Shown: positions 50,512 through 60,867, numbered from the stretch's first letter. The stretch is 64,000 nucleotides of DNA from Neobacillus niacini NBRC 15566 (GCF_001591505.1 NZ_BCVA01000009.1:87425-151424); one strand, 5' to 3'. Numbers and translations: made by a program. Notes: a model not told the origin generated them from the letters alone.

Positions 50512-50545
50512 GGGGCTTTCATTAAAAATGAAGGCTTCTTTTTTT
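50512..50545 (+). terminator. Terminator of the LtaS-like gene
   Basis: GGGGCTTTCATT pairs with AATGAAGGCTTC (with G-T pairs), then seven T. Confidence 0.7.
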
Positions 50546-50642
50546 ATTCGTTTTAATGAATAAATATGTAGCTTTAGCATTATGTTTATACTATAATGAA
50601 TAGTAAAAAAATTGCACATTGCATGGAGTGGAGGAGATTGAT

Positions 50643-51173
50643 ATGAGAGATGTAAGGTTAATTAACATATTTGAACATCATATTGCACAAAAATACTTGA
50701 ATCGATCTGGAATAGCCCATGCAATTGCTGTTGCCTATCATGCCTTTCATTTAGCGAAAGAACATCAAGTTGATATTGATACAGCGGCAAAGGCGGGGCT
50801 TCTACATGATATGGGGCATTACACATGGTATAAGAACGGAAAATGGGATTATGATTTATATAAGCAAAATGACATACATCCGATTAAAGGGGCGGAAAGA
50901 GCGCACAAGTTATTAATCCGCCTTGGTGAAAATCCAATAAAAGCAAAGACAATCGCATTAGCCATTCTTTTTCACACTGATTCTTTTTTACCATCAAACG
51001 ACATTGTACGGACACCGTTGCAGCAAATTGTTAAATGGGCAGATGAAAGAGACGAAGAGGAGGGTGGAATGCACCATTATCGAAGTATTGATTATGAACG
51101 GGCAAAGCATAGTATAACTCGTTTAGATGACTGGATTGATGTGGAACTAGAAAATATGGCTGAACATGGGTGA
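50643..51173 (+). CDS. HD-domain phosphohydrolase
   Basis: A 176-residue metal-dependent HD-superfamily protein with the conserved His in YHAFHLA, the HD pair in LLHDMGHY and later His/Asp residues (LFHTDS, WADERDEE). The substrate is unknown; nucleotides are common for the superfamily. The start ATG 50643 follows GGAGGAGATTG; the upstream ATG at 50619 has no binding site. Single gene. Confidence 0.8.
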   Translation: MRDVRLINIFEHHIAQKYLNRSGIAHAIAVAYHAFHLAKEHQVDIDTAAKAGLLHDMGHYTWYKNGKWDYDLYKQNDIHPIKGAERAHKLLIRLGENPIKAKTIALAILFHTDSFLPSNDIVRTPLQQIVKWADERDEEEGGMHHYRSIDYERAKHSITRLDDWIDVELENMAEHG

Positions 51174-51180
51174 ATAAAAC

Positions 51181-51203
51181 AAGCTGTGCTCCTGGCACAG
51201 CTT
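51181..51203. terminator. Convergent terminator
   Basis: AAGCTGTGC / GCACAGCTT perfect 9-bp stem between the HD gene and the gene at 51217, with T residues on the minus strand. Confidence 0.75.
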
Positions 51204-51216
51204 GAGATTTATGTAT

Positions 51217-51693
51217 TTATACCCGACGGAATCCCTCTTCTTGTAAAAATCCTTCAGCTTCACCGTATGTATCGAAGCTTTCTTCAAGGTTTAGTCCAAA
51301 GTAAATATTCCAAGTATCGTTTTCATTGATTAAAATTAAATGATTTTTCTTCTCGTCGACCCAGCGTTCTTCCACCTGGTTACCGATAATCGCTTCTTCT
51401 GCAATTGACTTTTCTACAGGTAATAAAGATTCAATGGACTCTTTAATCAATATTTTCAATTCATCTGCTGAAAAATCACGAATATTAACCATTCCTTTCT
51501 CGTCTGTTTGATAGGAATGTAGATTTCCCGCATAAACAAATCCGTTTCCGTTTGGATGAAGGTGGTAAACCACATTCTTCTTGTCGGAAGCGCTGTTCGG
51601 CAGTTGGAAATTAATTCGCTTCAGTGAGACGTCTTTTCGTTCTAGTTCAGGAAATGTTTCAATTATGGATAATTTTTCATTAAAAGTAAGCAT
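51217..51693 (-). CDS. Conserved hypothetical Bacillus protein
   Basis: A 158-residue soluble protein starting MLTFNEKLSIIETFPELERKDVSL. Two alpha/beta halves are suggested, with YHLHPNGNGFVYAGNL in the middle. Function unknown. The start ATG 51693 has TTGGAGG 5 bases upstream. The frame extends to 51840, but that extension would overlap the yjcZ gene and its terminator. Confidence 0.65.
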   Translation of the reverse strand: MLTFNEKLSIIETFPELERKDVSLKRINFQLPNSASDKKNVVYHLHPNGNGFVYAGNLHSYQTDEKGMVNIRDFSADELKILIKESIESLLPVEKSIAEEAIIGNQVEERWVDEKKNHLILINENDTWNIYFGLNLEESFDTYGEAEGFLQEEGFRRV

Positions 51694-51768
51694 TAGTGCC
51701 TCCAATTTTTTCGTAATAGTACTATCATACAGATAGTTTAACTGAAGATACAACAAATTATTTAAAAA

Positions 51769-51794
51769 GGCTTCAGCGCCTAAGCACTGGAGCC
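51769..51794 (-). terminator. Terminator of yjcZ
   Basis: GGCTTCAG / CTGGAGCC stem followed on the minus strand by TTTTT, 12 bases beyond the yjcZ stop codon. Confidence 0.6.
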
Positions 51795-51805
51795 CCAACT
51801 GCGGA

Positions 51806-51907
51806 TTAATATCCGCCGCCAAAAAATGCAGATCCGACAATAATTAAAAGAATAAATAAAACAACAATTAATGCAAATGTGTTGTTGTTACCGCCTTGTT
51901 GACCCAT
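51806..51907 (-). CDS. YjcZ-family sporulation protein
   Basis: A 33-residue protein, [20 protein letters not shown], then [13 protein letters not shown]: Gly/Asn-rich head, one transmembrane helix and a short aromatic tail, diagnostic of the YjcZ/YhjR group. It starts at ATG 51907 with GGTGGAGACGG upstream. Thought to be produced during sporulation. Confidence 0.85.
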   Translation of the reverse strand: MGQQGGNNNTFALIVVLFILLIIVGSAFFGGGY

Positions 51908-52069
51908 TCCGTCTCCACCTCCACAGACCGTTATCTACCTTTAATTTATGAAATAACCGCTTGGAAGGCTTGGACGAAGTTCATGGTTGTATTATTTTTT
52001 ATAAAAAACGATTGTATGGACACCAATGTCATGTTACCATTATATAAATAAATAAAAACGATTTTTGGA

Positions 52070-52119
52070 GGAGTCTGTCACCAAGGGATAACTATGTCCC
52101 TTGGTACAGACTCCTTTTT
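52070..52119 (+). promoter_or_regulatory. Strong hairpin-terminator upstream of mrp
   Basis: GGAGTCTGT-c-ACCAAGGGA (52070-52088) pairs with TCCCTTGGT-ACAGACTCC (52097-52114), 18 base pairs with one bulge, then TTTTTG. No plus-strand gene precedes it since yjcZ, which is on the other strand. It therefore ends either a short untranslated transcript or an mrp leader. The following 135 bases to mrpA show no other clear structure. Confidence 0.55.
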
Positions 52120-52254
52120 GTAGTTCCAAAAATTGAAATTCAAAATTAATGAAAAGATTCGAGAGGTGGAATGATAGTATAAAGCTAGAATTGAGAACTA
52201 GAATTAATCTGACAACCTAATGGGTTGGTATCTCAGAAATAAGGAGGTTATGTT

Positions 52255-54660
52255 ATGTCTGCACCACACTTAGCGATAGTAGCACCCTTGGTCCTTTCTG
52301 TTTTTATTCCGGTGTTTTACAGAATATTCCGCCATATACATACAGGATGGTTTGTGCTGCCGTTACCTATTTTGTTGTTCGTCTATTTCCTCACTTTCTT
52401 ACCGGAAACGATGAGGGGGGAATCATTCATTGAAAGTATGAACTGGATCCCGTCTTTAGGGATTAATTTTACAGCAAAAGTCGATGGACTTGGCCTTTTA
52501 TTTGCACTGTTAATCACAGGGATTGGAGCCTTGGTTGTTCTTTATTCCATCTATTATCTAGCAAAGACTAAAGAAAAGCTCAATAACTTTTATGTATATT
52601 TACTGCTCTTTATGAGTGCGATGCTTGGAGTTGTCTTATCGGATAACTTAATTGTCATGTATGCATTTTGGGAACTGACCAGCTTTTCGTCTTTTCTTTT
52701 AATTGGTTACTGGTACGAACGAGATAAATCTCGTTATGGTGCACAAAAATCAATGCTCATTACGGTATTTGGCGGGCTCGCTATGCTGGGAGGAATCATC
52801 CTTCTGTACATTATGACAGGAACTTTTAGTGTTACAAAATTGATATCTCAAGCAAATACTATTTTTAACCACGCATTATTTGTGCCTGCATTACTTTGTA
52901 TTTTACTTGGTGCTTTTACAAAATCTGCGCAATTTCCGTTCTATATTTGGCTTCCGGATGCAATGGAAGCTCCAACACCCGTGAGTGCTTACTTACACTC
53001 TGCAACAATGGTGAAGGCAGGAATTTATTTAGTAGCACGTTTTACTCCGGTGTTCGGGGATCATTTTCTATGGTTCTGGCTAGTAACAAGTATCGGGATA
53101 CTTACCTTGATATGGGGTTCTATATTTGCGGTGAAACAGACCGATTTAAAGGCGATTTTAGCCTTCTCAACTGTCAGCCAATTAGGTCTGATTATGTCCT
53201 TACTTGGTGCTGGAGCAGCAGCTCTTCATTATGAATTTTTGGATGAAAATATCTATACGGTAGCTGTCACGGCGGCTATTTTCCACTTAATTAACCATGC
53301 AACCTTTAAAGGTAGCCTATTCATGGCTGCTGGAATTATCGACCATGAAACAGGGACAAGGGATATTCGTAAATTGGGTGGTTTAATGCACTATATGCCG
53401 ATTACGTTTACGATTTCTATTATTGGTGCTTTCTCAATGGCGGGACTTCCACCATTTAACGGGTTCTTAAGTAAAGAGATGTTTTTTACAGCCATGGTGC
53501 ATGTAACGGAAATGGATTTATTTAATCTTGAAACATGGGGTTTTGTATTCCCAGTGCTTGCTTGGATTGCCAGCGTCTTTACTTTTGTTTATAGCATGAT
53601 TCTTGTTTTTAAAACATTCACCGGTAAGTATCAGCCGGAAAAACTTGATAAAAAGCCACATGAAGCTCCAATGGGATTGCTAATCTCACCGGTTATACTC
53701 GTTTCACTTGTTATTATTTTCGGGTTTTTCCCAAACCTTTTATCTGATATTCTCATCTCACCTGCTATGGCTTCGATTCTTCCAAGTCTGCTTGGGGCGG
53801 GTGATGAATTTATGGTTCACATTTCCTTCTGGCATGGACTGAATATTGAACTGTTTATGACCCTCGGTGTAGTTTGTTTAGGAATTATCCTTTATATGAC
53901 GCATTCAAAATGGAAAAAAATCTATAAAGCGATTCCAGAGAAGCTTTCTCTTAATCAATTTTATGACTTTTTAATAGAAGGACTAGAATCAGTTTCTTCT
54001 AAGGTAACTAAAACCTATATGAATGGATCGATTAGATCCTACCTCGTCTATATATTTGCATTCTTTATTGTTATCCTTGTAACTACACTAATTGGAAAGA
54101 ATGCCTTTATGTTTGATACAAACAATGTATCTACAATAGGAATTTATGAAGTTGTATTGGCTATTCTTGTAGTTTTGGGATCGATTTGTATTCTATTTGC
54201 TAAATCAAGAATGACTTCTATTATCTTGCTTGGTGCTGTTGGTTATACAGTTTCTTTATTCTATATACTGTTTAGAGCACCAGATTTAGCGTTAACTCAG
54301 CTTGTTATTGAAACGATTTCTGTTGCCTTATTCTTGGTGTGTTTCTATCATTTGCCTAAATTAAGGAAATTTGAGACAAGAATGAGATTTAGACTTACCA
54401 ATGCTCTCATTTCTGTTGGAGTAGGAACACTCGTAACCTTAATCGCACTATCAGCACATAGCAGTAAACTTTTTGAGTCTATTTCGAAATATTACGTAGA
54501 GAATACGTATACAGAGGCTGCTGGCAAGAACATGGTAAACGTCATACTAGTTGATTTTCGCGGCTTTGATACACTTTTTGAAATCACAGTATTGGCCATT
54601 GCTTCTTTAGGAATCTTTGGCATGATCAAATTAAGATTGAATGGGAGAAAAGAAGGATGA
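52255..54660 (+). CDS. mrpA: Na+/H+ antiporter subunit A
   Basis: Largest subunit of the seven-part Mrp cation/proton antiporter, 801 residues with some 20 membrane helices. The N-terminal two thirds resemble NuoL of complex I (YAFWELTSFSSFLLIGYW, GAFTKSAQFPFYIWLPDAMEAPTPVSAYLHSATMVKAG). The C-terminal part is the MrpA-specific extension. The start ATG 52255 follows AAGGAGGTTATGTT. It exports sodium and keeps cytoplasmic pH in alkaline or salty conditions. First gene of a seven-gene operon. Confidence 0.95.
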   Translation: MSAPHLAIVAPLVLSVFIPVFYRIFRHIHTGWFVLPLPILLFVYFLTFLPETMRGESFIESMNWIPSLGINFTAKVDGLGLLFALLITGIGALVVLYSIYYLAKTKEKLNNFYVYLLLFMSAMLGVVLSDNLIVMYAFWELTSFSSFLLIGYWYERDKSRYGAQKSMLITVFGGLAMLGGIILLYIMTGTFSVTKLISQANTIFNHALFVPALLCILLGAFTKSAQFPFYIWLPDAMEAPTPVSAYLHSATMVKAGIYLVARFTPVFGDHFLWFWLVTSIGILTLIWGSIFAVKQTDLKAILAFSTVSQLGLIMSLLGAGAAALHYEFLDENIYTVAVTAAIFHLINHATFKGSLFMAAGIIDHETGTRDIRKLGGLMHYMPITFTISIIGAFSMAGLPPFNGFLSKEMFFTAMVHVTEMDLFNLETWGFVFPVLAWIASVFTFVYSMILVFKTFTGKYQPEKLDKKPHEAPMGLLISPVILVSLVIIFGFFPNLLSDILISPAMASILPSLLGAGDEFMVHISFWHGLNIELFMTLGVVCLGIILYMTHSKWKKIYKAIPEKLSLNQFYDFLIEGLESVSSKVTKTYMNGSIRSYLVYIFAFFIVILVTTLIGKNAFMFDTNNVSTIGIYEVVLAILVVLGSICILFAKSRMTSIILLGAVGYTVSLFYILFRAPDLALTQLVIETISVALFLVCFYHLPKLRKFETRMRFRLTNALISVGVGTLVTLIALSAHSSKLFESISKYYVENTYTEAAGKNMVNVILVDFRGFDTLFEITVLAIASLGIFGMIKLRLNGRKEG

Positions 54661-55082
54661 GAAAAACGAACAATATCATACTTGAAACAGCCGTAAAAGT
54701 TCTTCTCTTCTTTATTGCCCTCTACTCAGTCTATATTTTTACAGCGGGTCATTATTATCCCGGCGGAGGGTTTATAGGAGGACTAATGACAGCAGGAGCG
54801 ATTGTGCTCTTATTAATAACCTATGATATCAAAACAGTTACAAAAATTTTACCAGTAAACTATCGGATTCTTACAGCGATTGGACTGCTATTTGCAATTG
54901 GAACAAGTGCAGGTTCTTTGATCTATGATTTACCATTTTTAACCCATGCATTCGGAGATGTTCACTTACCGCTCCTTGGTGAATTATCTATTCATACAGC
55001 AACACTTTTTGATTTAGGAGTGTACTTTGTTGTTGTCGGAGTGACGATGACCATTATTCAAACGATTGGAGAGGATGAATAA
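54657..55082 (+). CDS. mrpB: Na+/H+ antiporter subunit B
   Basis: A 141-residue membrane subunit with four helices and the family segment [23 protein letters not shown]. It overlaps mrpA by four bases (ATGA) and touches mrpC, so translation is coupled. Confidence 0.94.
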   Translation: MRKTNNIILETAVKVLLFFIALYSVYIFTAGHYYPGGGFIGGLMTAGAIVLLLITYDIKTVTKILPVNYRILTAIGLLFAIGTSAGSLIYDLPFLTHAFGDVHLPLLGELSIHTATLFDLGVYFVVVGVTMTIIQTIGEDE

Positions 55083-55423
55083 TGGAAATTTTAATGGCAT
55101 TTGTGATTGGTATTTTATTTTCGACTGCTACCTATTTAATGCTTTCAAAAAGTCTGCTGCGTATTATCGTCGGCACTGGACTATTAAGCCATGGTGCACA
55201 TCTCCTTATTCTAACGATGGGTGGTTTGAAGAGGGGTTCTGCTCCTATATTAGGGGGAAATGCGGAGAGCTATACAGATCCACTGCCTCAAGCATTAATT
55301 TTAACAGCCATTGTAATCAGCTTTGGTGTGACAGCCTTTTTCTTAGTCTTGGCTTATCGAGCCTATCAAGAACTGGGGACAGATAATGTAGAAGAAATGA
55401 GGGGAACAGAAAAAGATGACTAA
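55082..55423 (+). CDS. mrpC: Na+/H+ antiporter subunit C
   Basis: A NuoK-like subunit of 113 residues with three membrane helices, containing [24 protein letters not shown] and [17 protein letters not shown]. It overlaps mrpB by one base and mrpD by eight. Confidence 0.94.
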   Translation: MEILMAFVIGILFSTATYLMLSKSLLRIIVGTGLLSHGAHLLILTMGGLKRGSAPILGGNAESYTDPLPQALILTAIVISFGVTAFFLVLAYRAYQELGTDNVEEMRGTEKDD

Positions 55424-56903
55424 TTTAATCATTTTGCCTATATTAATCCCCTTATTTACTGGGGTAGTATTAATTTTTCTAAATAAAAGAATCACAGGTC
55501 AGCGAGTTGTAGCAATCTTCTCTTCCATAGGTACAATGATTGCTGCGGGGGTCATTGTACAAAAGGTACGCACCGATGGGATTCAATCGCTTAATGTAAG
55601 CAGCTGGGACGCTCCATTTGGGATTACTTTAGTTTCTGACATGTTTTCAGCGCTTCTAGTTCTAATAACAAGCATTATTGCGTTTGCATGTTTAATTTAC
55701 TCCTTTAAATCGATTGGACAAGAACGTGAAAAATACTACTACTATGCTGTTTTTAACTTTTTATTAGTAGGAGTGAACGGAGCTTTTACAACAGGAGATA
55801 TCTTTAACCTTTTTGTGTTTTTTGAGGTCATGCTTATGTCTTCCTATGTTTTGTTAGTTCTTGGAGGAACAAAGATACAACTAAGAGAATCAATTAAATA
55901 TTTACTTGTGAATGTCATATCATCTGCATTATTTGTTGTTGCGGTTGCCTATTTATATTCTGTAGTCGGCACGTTAAATATGGCTCATATTTCTAGTCGA
56001 ATCAATGAAATTAGTGTAAATGGGATGCCAGGAATATTAACAGTTATTGCAGTCTTATTTTTAATCGTTTTTGGTTTAAAGGGAGCGATTTTCCCGCTCT
56101 ACTTTTGGATGCCGGGTTCCTATTACGCACCTCCAGCTCCTGTATTAACACTTTTTGGTGCTTTATTGACAAAAGTTGGAGTTTATTCGATTACAAGAAC
56201 ATATACTCTTTTCTTTTATCATGATATGGATGCGTTTGGTATTCTCACCATACTAGCGATTCTGTCCATTGTGTTCGGTGTTATTGGTGCCATTGCGTAC
56301 TGGGATATCAAGAACATCATTATTTATAATATTATCATCGCTGTTGGAGTGATTCTATATGGCGTTTCTGTCTTGAACACAGCCTCCCTAACAGGTGCTG
56401 TTTACTACCTGATTCACGATATGCTTATTAAAGCAGCATTATTTCTGCTCGTAGGAATTGTTATTACGATTACTGGAACGAGTAACTTAAGAAATATTAG
56501 CGGGTTAATTACCCGTTATCCAGGTCTTGGATGGACATTCTTTATTGCTGCTCTAGCGCTCGCAGGAATTCCTCCGTTGAGTGGTTTTGTTGGAAAACTC
56601 CTAATTGTGCAAGGTGGATTTGAGGGAGAGAGCTTTATTGGCGGCTTCATTACATTGATGTCGAGTTTACTCGTACTTTTTTCGGTTATGAAAATTTTTA
56701 TTAATGGTTTTTGGGGAAAGGACCGTACTTACGGTGGAGAGGAAAAAGCACCTGTAAAACAATTGCTTATTGCTCCTGCTATATTAGTAGCGATATCTGC
56801 TCTTTACGGAATTGGTTCCGAATTTATTTTGCCGTATATTTCTCAGGCAGCCGACACCCTGCTGAATCCTAAATTATATATTGATGCTGTCTTAAAGGAG
56901 TGA
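55416..56903 (+). CDS. mrpD: Na+/H+ antiporter subunit D
   Basis: A NuoN/NuoM-like subunit of 495 residues with about 14 helices. [18 protein letters not shown] and [39 protein letters not shown] contain the membrane glutamate and lysine needed for proton movement in this family. Overlaps mrpC. Confidence 0.94.
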   Translation: MTNLIILPILIPLFTGVVLIFLNKRITGQRVVAIFSSIGTMIAAGVIVQKVRTDGIQSLNVSSWDAPFGITLVSDMFSALLVLITSIIAFACLIYSFKSIGQEREKYYYYAVFNFLLVGVNGAFTTGDIFNLFVFFEVMLMSSYVLLVLGGTKIQLRESIKYLLVNVISSALFVVAVAYLYSVVGTLNMAHISSRINEISVNGMPGILTVIAVLFLIVFGLKGAIFPLYFWMPGSYYAPPAPVLTLFGALLTKVGVYSITRTYTLFFYHDMDAFGILTILAILSIVFGVIGAIAYWDIKNIIIYNIIIAVGVILYGVSVLNTASLTGAVYYLIHDMLIKAALFLLVGIVITITGTSNLRNISGLITRYPGLGWTFFIAALALAGIPPLSGFVGKLLIVQGGFEGESFIGGFITLMSSLLVLFSVMKIFINGFWGKDRTYGGEEKAPVKQLLIAPAILVAISALYGIGSEFILPYISQAADTLLNPKLYIDAVLKE

Positions 56904-56910
56904 ATAAGCT

Positions 56911-57387
56911 TTGGCATTTCAAATTTTATTGAATGTGGTATTAGCCTTTTTATGGATGTTTATTAAGGTTTCCTACGATCCCATAAGTTTTATAAAAGGC
57001 TTTATTTTTGGACTCCTTGTCATATTTGTGCTAAGACGTTACTTCCATAGCCGTTTTTATTTATTCCGATTATGGTCCTTTATAAAGTTGACTTTTATTT
57101 TTATAAAGGAATTAATTTTGTCCAATATAGCCATTGTAAAAATTGTATTAAAACCTAAATTAGATATGAGGCCCGCTATTTTTGCAATGGACACAGTTTT
57201 AACAAAGGATTGGCAAATCACTTTACTCTCAAGTTTAATAACATTAACGCCAGGTACATTAGTCATTGATGTTTCAGCGGATAATAAAACCCTTTTTATT
57301 CATGCGATGAATATTGGGGAAGTAGAAGATGAGATTAACAGTATTAAGAATTCATTCGAAAAAGCTATTTTGGAGGTGAGCAGGTAA
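56911..57387 (+). CDS. mrpE: Na+/H+ antiporter subunit E
   Basis: A 158-residue subunit with two or three N-terminal helices and a cytoplasmic domain; LSSLITLTPGTLVIDVS is the family signature. The start is TTG 56911, with AAGGAGTG 9 bases upstream. One base overlap with mrpF. Confidence 0.92.
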   Translation: MAFQILLNVVLAFLWMFIKVSYDPISFIKGFIFGLLVIFVLRRYFHSRFYLFRLWSFIKLTFIFIKELILSNIAIVKIVLKPKLDMRPAIFAMDTVLTKDWQITLLSSLITLTPGTLVIDVSADNKTLFIHAMNIGEVEDEINSIKNSFEKAILEVSR

Positions 57388-57671
57388 TGATTGAGATTAT
57401 TATTCGATTAGCATTGTTATTCTGCTCTCTTTCGATGCTTGGATTAATTTATCGGGTAATAAAAGGTCCTAGTGTAGCCGATAGAGTGATTGCATTAGAT
57501 GCAATAGGTATAAACCTTGTAGCGATTACAGCATTGATATCAATCGTTTTAAACTCTCATGCTTTTCTTGAAATCATACTATTAATAGGGATTCTAGCCT
57601 TTATTGGAACAGTTGCGTTTGCTAAGTATTTGGAAAAGGGGGTAATTATCGAACGTGAGCGTAATCATTGA
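57387..57671 (+). CDS. mrpF: Na+/H+ antiporter subunit F
   Basis: A small subunit of 94 residues with three helices; [22 protein letters not shown] is the conserved loop. GGAGGTGAGCAG precedes the ATG at 57387. Overlaps mrpG by 17 bases. Confidence 0.93.
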   Translation: MIEIIIRLALLFCSLSMLGLIYRVIKGPSVADRVIALDAIGINLVAITALISIVLNSHAFLEIILLIGILAFIGTVAFAKYLEKGVIIERERNH

Positions 57672-58023
57672 TTTTCTTATTGGATTCTTTATTTTAGTGG
57701 GAGCTCTATTTTGCCTAATTGCTACGGTTGGAGTAATTAGACTCCCTGATGTTTATACACGAAATCATGCTGCCTCAAAGGCTGCTACCCTAGGGGTAAT
57801 GTCTATTCTATTGGGAACTTTTCTATACTTTTATGCCTTGGAAGGTCATTTTAATTCAAGGCTAATTTTAGGAATTATCTTCCTTTTTATGACTTCCCCT
57901 ATTTCAGGTCATTTAATTAACAGGGCAGCCTATAATTCAGGAGTAAAACTTTGGGATAAAAGTGTAAGAGACGACTTAAAAGAATATAATAAAAAGGTAA
58001 TGGAGAAATCATCTGTTGAATAA
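57655..58023 (+). CDS. mrpG: Na+/H+ antiporter subunit G
   Basis: Last Mrp subunit, 122 residues and three helices, with [25 protein letters not shown]. Starts at GTG 57655 within the end of mrpF. Followed by the operon terminator. Confidence 0.93.
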   Translation: MSVIIDFLIGFFILVGALFCLIATVGVIRLPDVYTRNHAASKAATLGVMSILLGTFLYFYALEGHFNSRLILGIIFLFMTSPISGHLINRAAYNSGVKLWDKSVRDDLKEYNKKVMEKSSVE

Positions 58024-58038
58024 TTACAGAATAAAAAT

Positions 58039-58073
58039 AAAAAGTGTTCCAGTTATTGCTTGGAACACTTTTT
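58039..58073 (+). terminator. Terminator of the mrp operon
   Basis: AAAAAGTGTTCCA / TGGAACACTTTTT, perfect 13-bp stem with T-run. Confidence 0.8.
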
Positions 58074-58100
58074 AAATAAGGGTTAGATTTGTTACATTTT

Positions 58101-58370
58101 TTAATGCTCTATAATCCGAACATATTCCCTAGGTTTAAATGGCTCAAATAATTTCCATTGGAAAGTAGATTCCTCCGTGTTTAAAGTCGTATTCAACGGA
58201 GTAATTTCATTATTCATTGGAACTAAATTCAAATTATTTACTTGGGATTCCATTTGATTAACTGTAAATTCCCGATGGTTTTCTTGCTGTTGCTGCAGGT
58301 ACCAAGCGGCTGTTAGTAAAAGTAAAAATATAGAAGAACTTATCGCAATTTTTATTTTCAATTTGTACAT
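58101..58370 (-). CDS. Small single-pass membrane protein
   Basis: An 89-residue protein with a basic start (KLKIKIAISSS), one hydrophobic segment (about 11-22, IFLLLLTAAWYL) and a polar extracellular part with a Gln-rich stretch. ATG 58370 lies 1 base after GGGAGGTG; a TTG at 58361 is better spaced and may be the real start. Function unknown; no family recognised. Confidence 0.5.
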   Translation of the reverse strand: MYKLKIKIAISSSIFLLLLTAAWYLQQQQENHREFTVNQMESQVNNLNLVPMNNEITPLNTTLNTEESTFQWKLFEPFKPREYVRIIEH

Positions 58371-58406
58371 GCACCTCCCGTTAAGGATTAGTTTGCACAA
58401 ATATTG

Positions 58407-58459
58407 AAAAAACGAACCATCTTGTCATCCATGTGGACGACTGGATGGTTCGTTTTTTT
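58407..58459. terminator. Terminator after the oxidase genes
   Basis: AAAAACGAACCATC pairs with GATGGTTCGTTTTT across a 22-base loop, with T-runs on both strands. It overlaps the stop of the oxidase subunit I gene. Confidence 0.65.
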
Positions 58460-59916
58460 AAGAAGCAGATTTTAGAGATTTATCTGTTGTATTGCTTCCA
58501 ATTTTCTTTAATCCAACAATAAAGCGAATGGTAAAGACAAGGGCAGCTGCTATGATAAATATCCCGCAAAGGGCTCCAACTTGGTCAGAGGCTGTCCACT
58601 CAGGTAAATGCTCAGCCCATCTGCGCGGTGCACTAATTTTTCCAGCATATAAGAACGATCCAGTTAAACCGGTGAAAAAGATAAAATAGGTAACAATCGC
58701 TAACTTATCCAGGCTTTTTTCTTTCTGAGTTCCTTCGGTTTTATTGAAATAATACATAAATCCGAAAATCATTGCAACGACGCCCATCCCCATATACGTA
58801 TGAAAGTGACCTGGAACCCATTTTGTATTGTGCATGATGTGGTTAATCACAATGGTTGCGTCAATGATTGTCGGTACTGCGCCAGCTACCCAGCCAAACA
58901 TGGCCAAGAACATCATACTTGAAGCAAAATCCCATTTTATTGCTGAATGGTAGACAATCATTAATGCACCATAGGCTGTGACAACCATAACGGGAAGCCC
59001 ATTCGCATATGAAAAAACTTGACCAATGATTAACATCCATTTTGGTACTGCGAAATCCATTAACAGATGGTGAGTATAAATCATTAACGTAAAGATAGTG
59101 GAACAGTTCCAAGCAATTAAAAAGACTTTATTCGTTTTCCAAGGACGTCCCGTATAGTTAGATAATATTTCGTAAACAGCGATGACAGCCATGTAAATGG
59201 TACAGTTTGCAAAAATATGCCCAAACGCATAGGTTAAATGTTTAGCCAGCATTGGATCCATACTAAATGGTGGATTAATAATGTTGATGAAAGAGACAAC
59301 AATCACCGTTGCACCTTCAAGAATCGCTGTAGAATTAGTGATGATTACCATTGTAGCTGCAACGACAGATGAAGGCGGGCCATACTTTTTTTGCCTAGGA
59401 TAACATCCCAACCAAGTGACTTTAATAATCCGCCATATTCTTTTTTAAATCTCGCTGCTAAGTAAAAGTACATGAGCAGATAACCAATCCCTAAAGCAAC
59501 ATTCCAAATAAAAATAATAATGCACCCGTCTTACCATAGAGATTAGCTGAGTAGGCTGGCAGCGGGAATAGGAATGTCCAGCCATCGGAAAAATGAAAAA
59601 CAAAAATAGCGATAAGGATGAATAAAACCCCGATCAATGACAATAGTAAATTGGCAAAAAAGATTTTAGCATTTAAATGGATATATGTAGACAGGTAATA
59701 CCACATGATGGCGCTTCCACCTAAGGCAGCAATTCCAATCATGCCAGTTCCATGTATGGTCATAACTTTATAAAATAATTGTGGTGAAATCTGGATAACA
59801 TTACCTTGATTTAATAACATAATGACCCCAAAGATCATCATTAAAACTATAACCACAGAGGTAACCATTAGAGATAATGCAACACCTTTATTCGTAATTT
59901 TGCTGGCATTATTCAT
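58458..59916 (-). pseudogene. ba3-type cytochrome c oxidase subunit I, two frameshifts
   Basis: Haem-copper oxidase subunit I, broken into two frames (59916 to about 59520, and about 59390 to 58458). On the minus strand the first part ends LLFLFGMLL-stop. One added base near a T5 run (about 59524) restores FFIWNVALGIGYLLMYFYLAARFKK. A second added base in an A7 run (about 59386-59392) joins GKK to KYGPPSSVV. The repaired protein has about 486 residues, with haem and CuB histidines in HGTGM, THHLL and GHFHTY. Start ATG 59916 overlaps the subunit II gene. Both lesions are homopolymer shortenings close together, so a sequencing error is as likely as true decay. Confidence 0.8.
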
Positions 59917-60460
59917 TATGGTCGTCACTTCCTTCTTTGGGTTTAACAGTAATTTCCTTCATCATAACGTGATGTCCCACACTGCAATATTCCAAACATA
60001 AAATTTTATAAGTGCCTGGTTTGTCGAACTTTATTGTCGCTGTATTCGTGTAGTGGGGCATCGCTTGTGTTTGAGCAATTAACTTTAAATCTGGATCATA
60101 AACACCAAAACCATGCGTAACATCTTTACTAGTCACCTGAAATAGAACCTCATCCCCAACTGTAAACTCTTCATCACTAAGTTCCCAAGCATATTGAAGA
60201 CCTGTAACCTCAACAACTGTTGCTTTTCCTTTTGCGATGGCATGTTGATTATGATAGGGAAGTTTACTTAGTGACATTGCTGTCGCAAACCCCATTACTG
60301 CCACCAGCCCAATGAAATAAAACTTTCGGATTTTGTAGCCTTTTTCTTGAATTGGACCATATTCTCTTAGTTTTCTAGATTCTCCATACACAAAGGCAAA
60401 AGCCAAGGCAAGAAGAAAAACCAGAAATAATGTAGCGTACCATGCAATAGATTGGTACAT
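59909..60460 (-). CDS. ba3-type cytochrome c oxidase subunit II
   Basis: CuA-bearing subunit of the same oxidase, 183 residues. It has one or two N-terminal membrane segments, then an extracellular cupredoxin with the CuA motif CLEYCSVGHHVM, plus DVTHGFGVY for the distal His. The start ATG 60460 follows GGGGGGATAT. It is intact and upstream of subunit I, overlapping it by eight bases. The Sco protein at 32754 could supply its copper. Confidence 0.9.
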   Translation of the reverse strand: MYQSIAWYATLFLVFLLALAFAFVYGESRKLREYGPIQEKGYKIRKFYFIGLVAVMGFATAMSLSKLPYHNQHAIAKGKATVVEVTGLQYAWELSDEEFTVGDEVLFQVTSKDVTHGFGVYDPDLKLIAQTQAMPHYTNTATIKFDKPGTYKILCLEYCSVGHHVMMKEITVKPKEGSDDHNE

Positions 60461-60668
60461 ATATCCCCCCGAATAATTAATTGAACATGCAGTCCTCCAA
60501 CCACATATTTCCACTACCATTTTATTCTAGTAATTGTTAAGAAAAAGTGAATTTTATCATACCCTTGCTCGTAATTTAAAAGTCTACTTTTTTAACCATA
60601 TTTCTTTACCCCCACAAATGTCCCCAATGCTGCGAATCATGTGGTAACTAAAAATATGGAGGTTAGAT

Positions 60669-60815
60669 ATGGGAACTACTATGATTGATATCGATAAGCT
60701 GCTAGAAAAAACTGCAAATCTAACATCTGAGAAAATCAAAAGTAAATTAAAAAAAATAGAAATCGATAAATTATTAGATCAAACACAGGAATGGAAATTA
60801 AATATAATTAACTAG
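60669..60815 (+). CDS. Small lysine-rich protein
   Basis: A 48-residue protein, MGTTMIDIDKLLEKTANLTSEK, with a repeated IDKLL (residues 6-10 and again around 32-36), predicted helical. ATG 60669 follows GGAGGTTAGAT. No family recognised. A weak hairpin terminator follows. Confidence 0.55.
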   Translation: MGTTMIDIDKLLEKTANLTSEKIKSKLKKIEIDKLLDQTQEWKLNIIN

Positions 60816-60837
60816 AAAAATGTATAGGTAACCGTTA

Positions 60838-60867
60838 AAGCTCTCATATACTGGGGGCTTTTTTATT
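60838..60867 (+). terminator. Weak terminator
   Basis: AAGCTCTC pairs with GGGGGCTT (two G-T pairs) and is followed by TTTTTATTTTT. Confidence 0.55.

Noticed and set aside
59470..59530. Selenocysteine or stop-codon read-through in the oxidase subunit I gene
   Set aside because: The stop there is TAG, and the downstream homology is in another frame, so a lost base explains it better than recoding.
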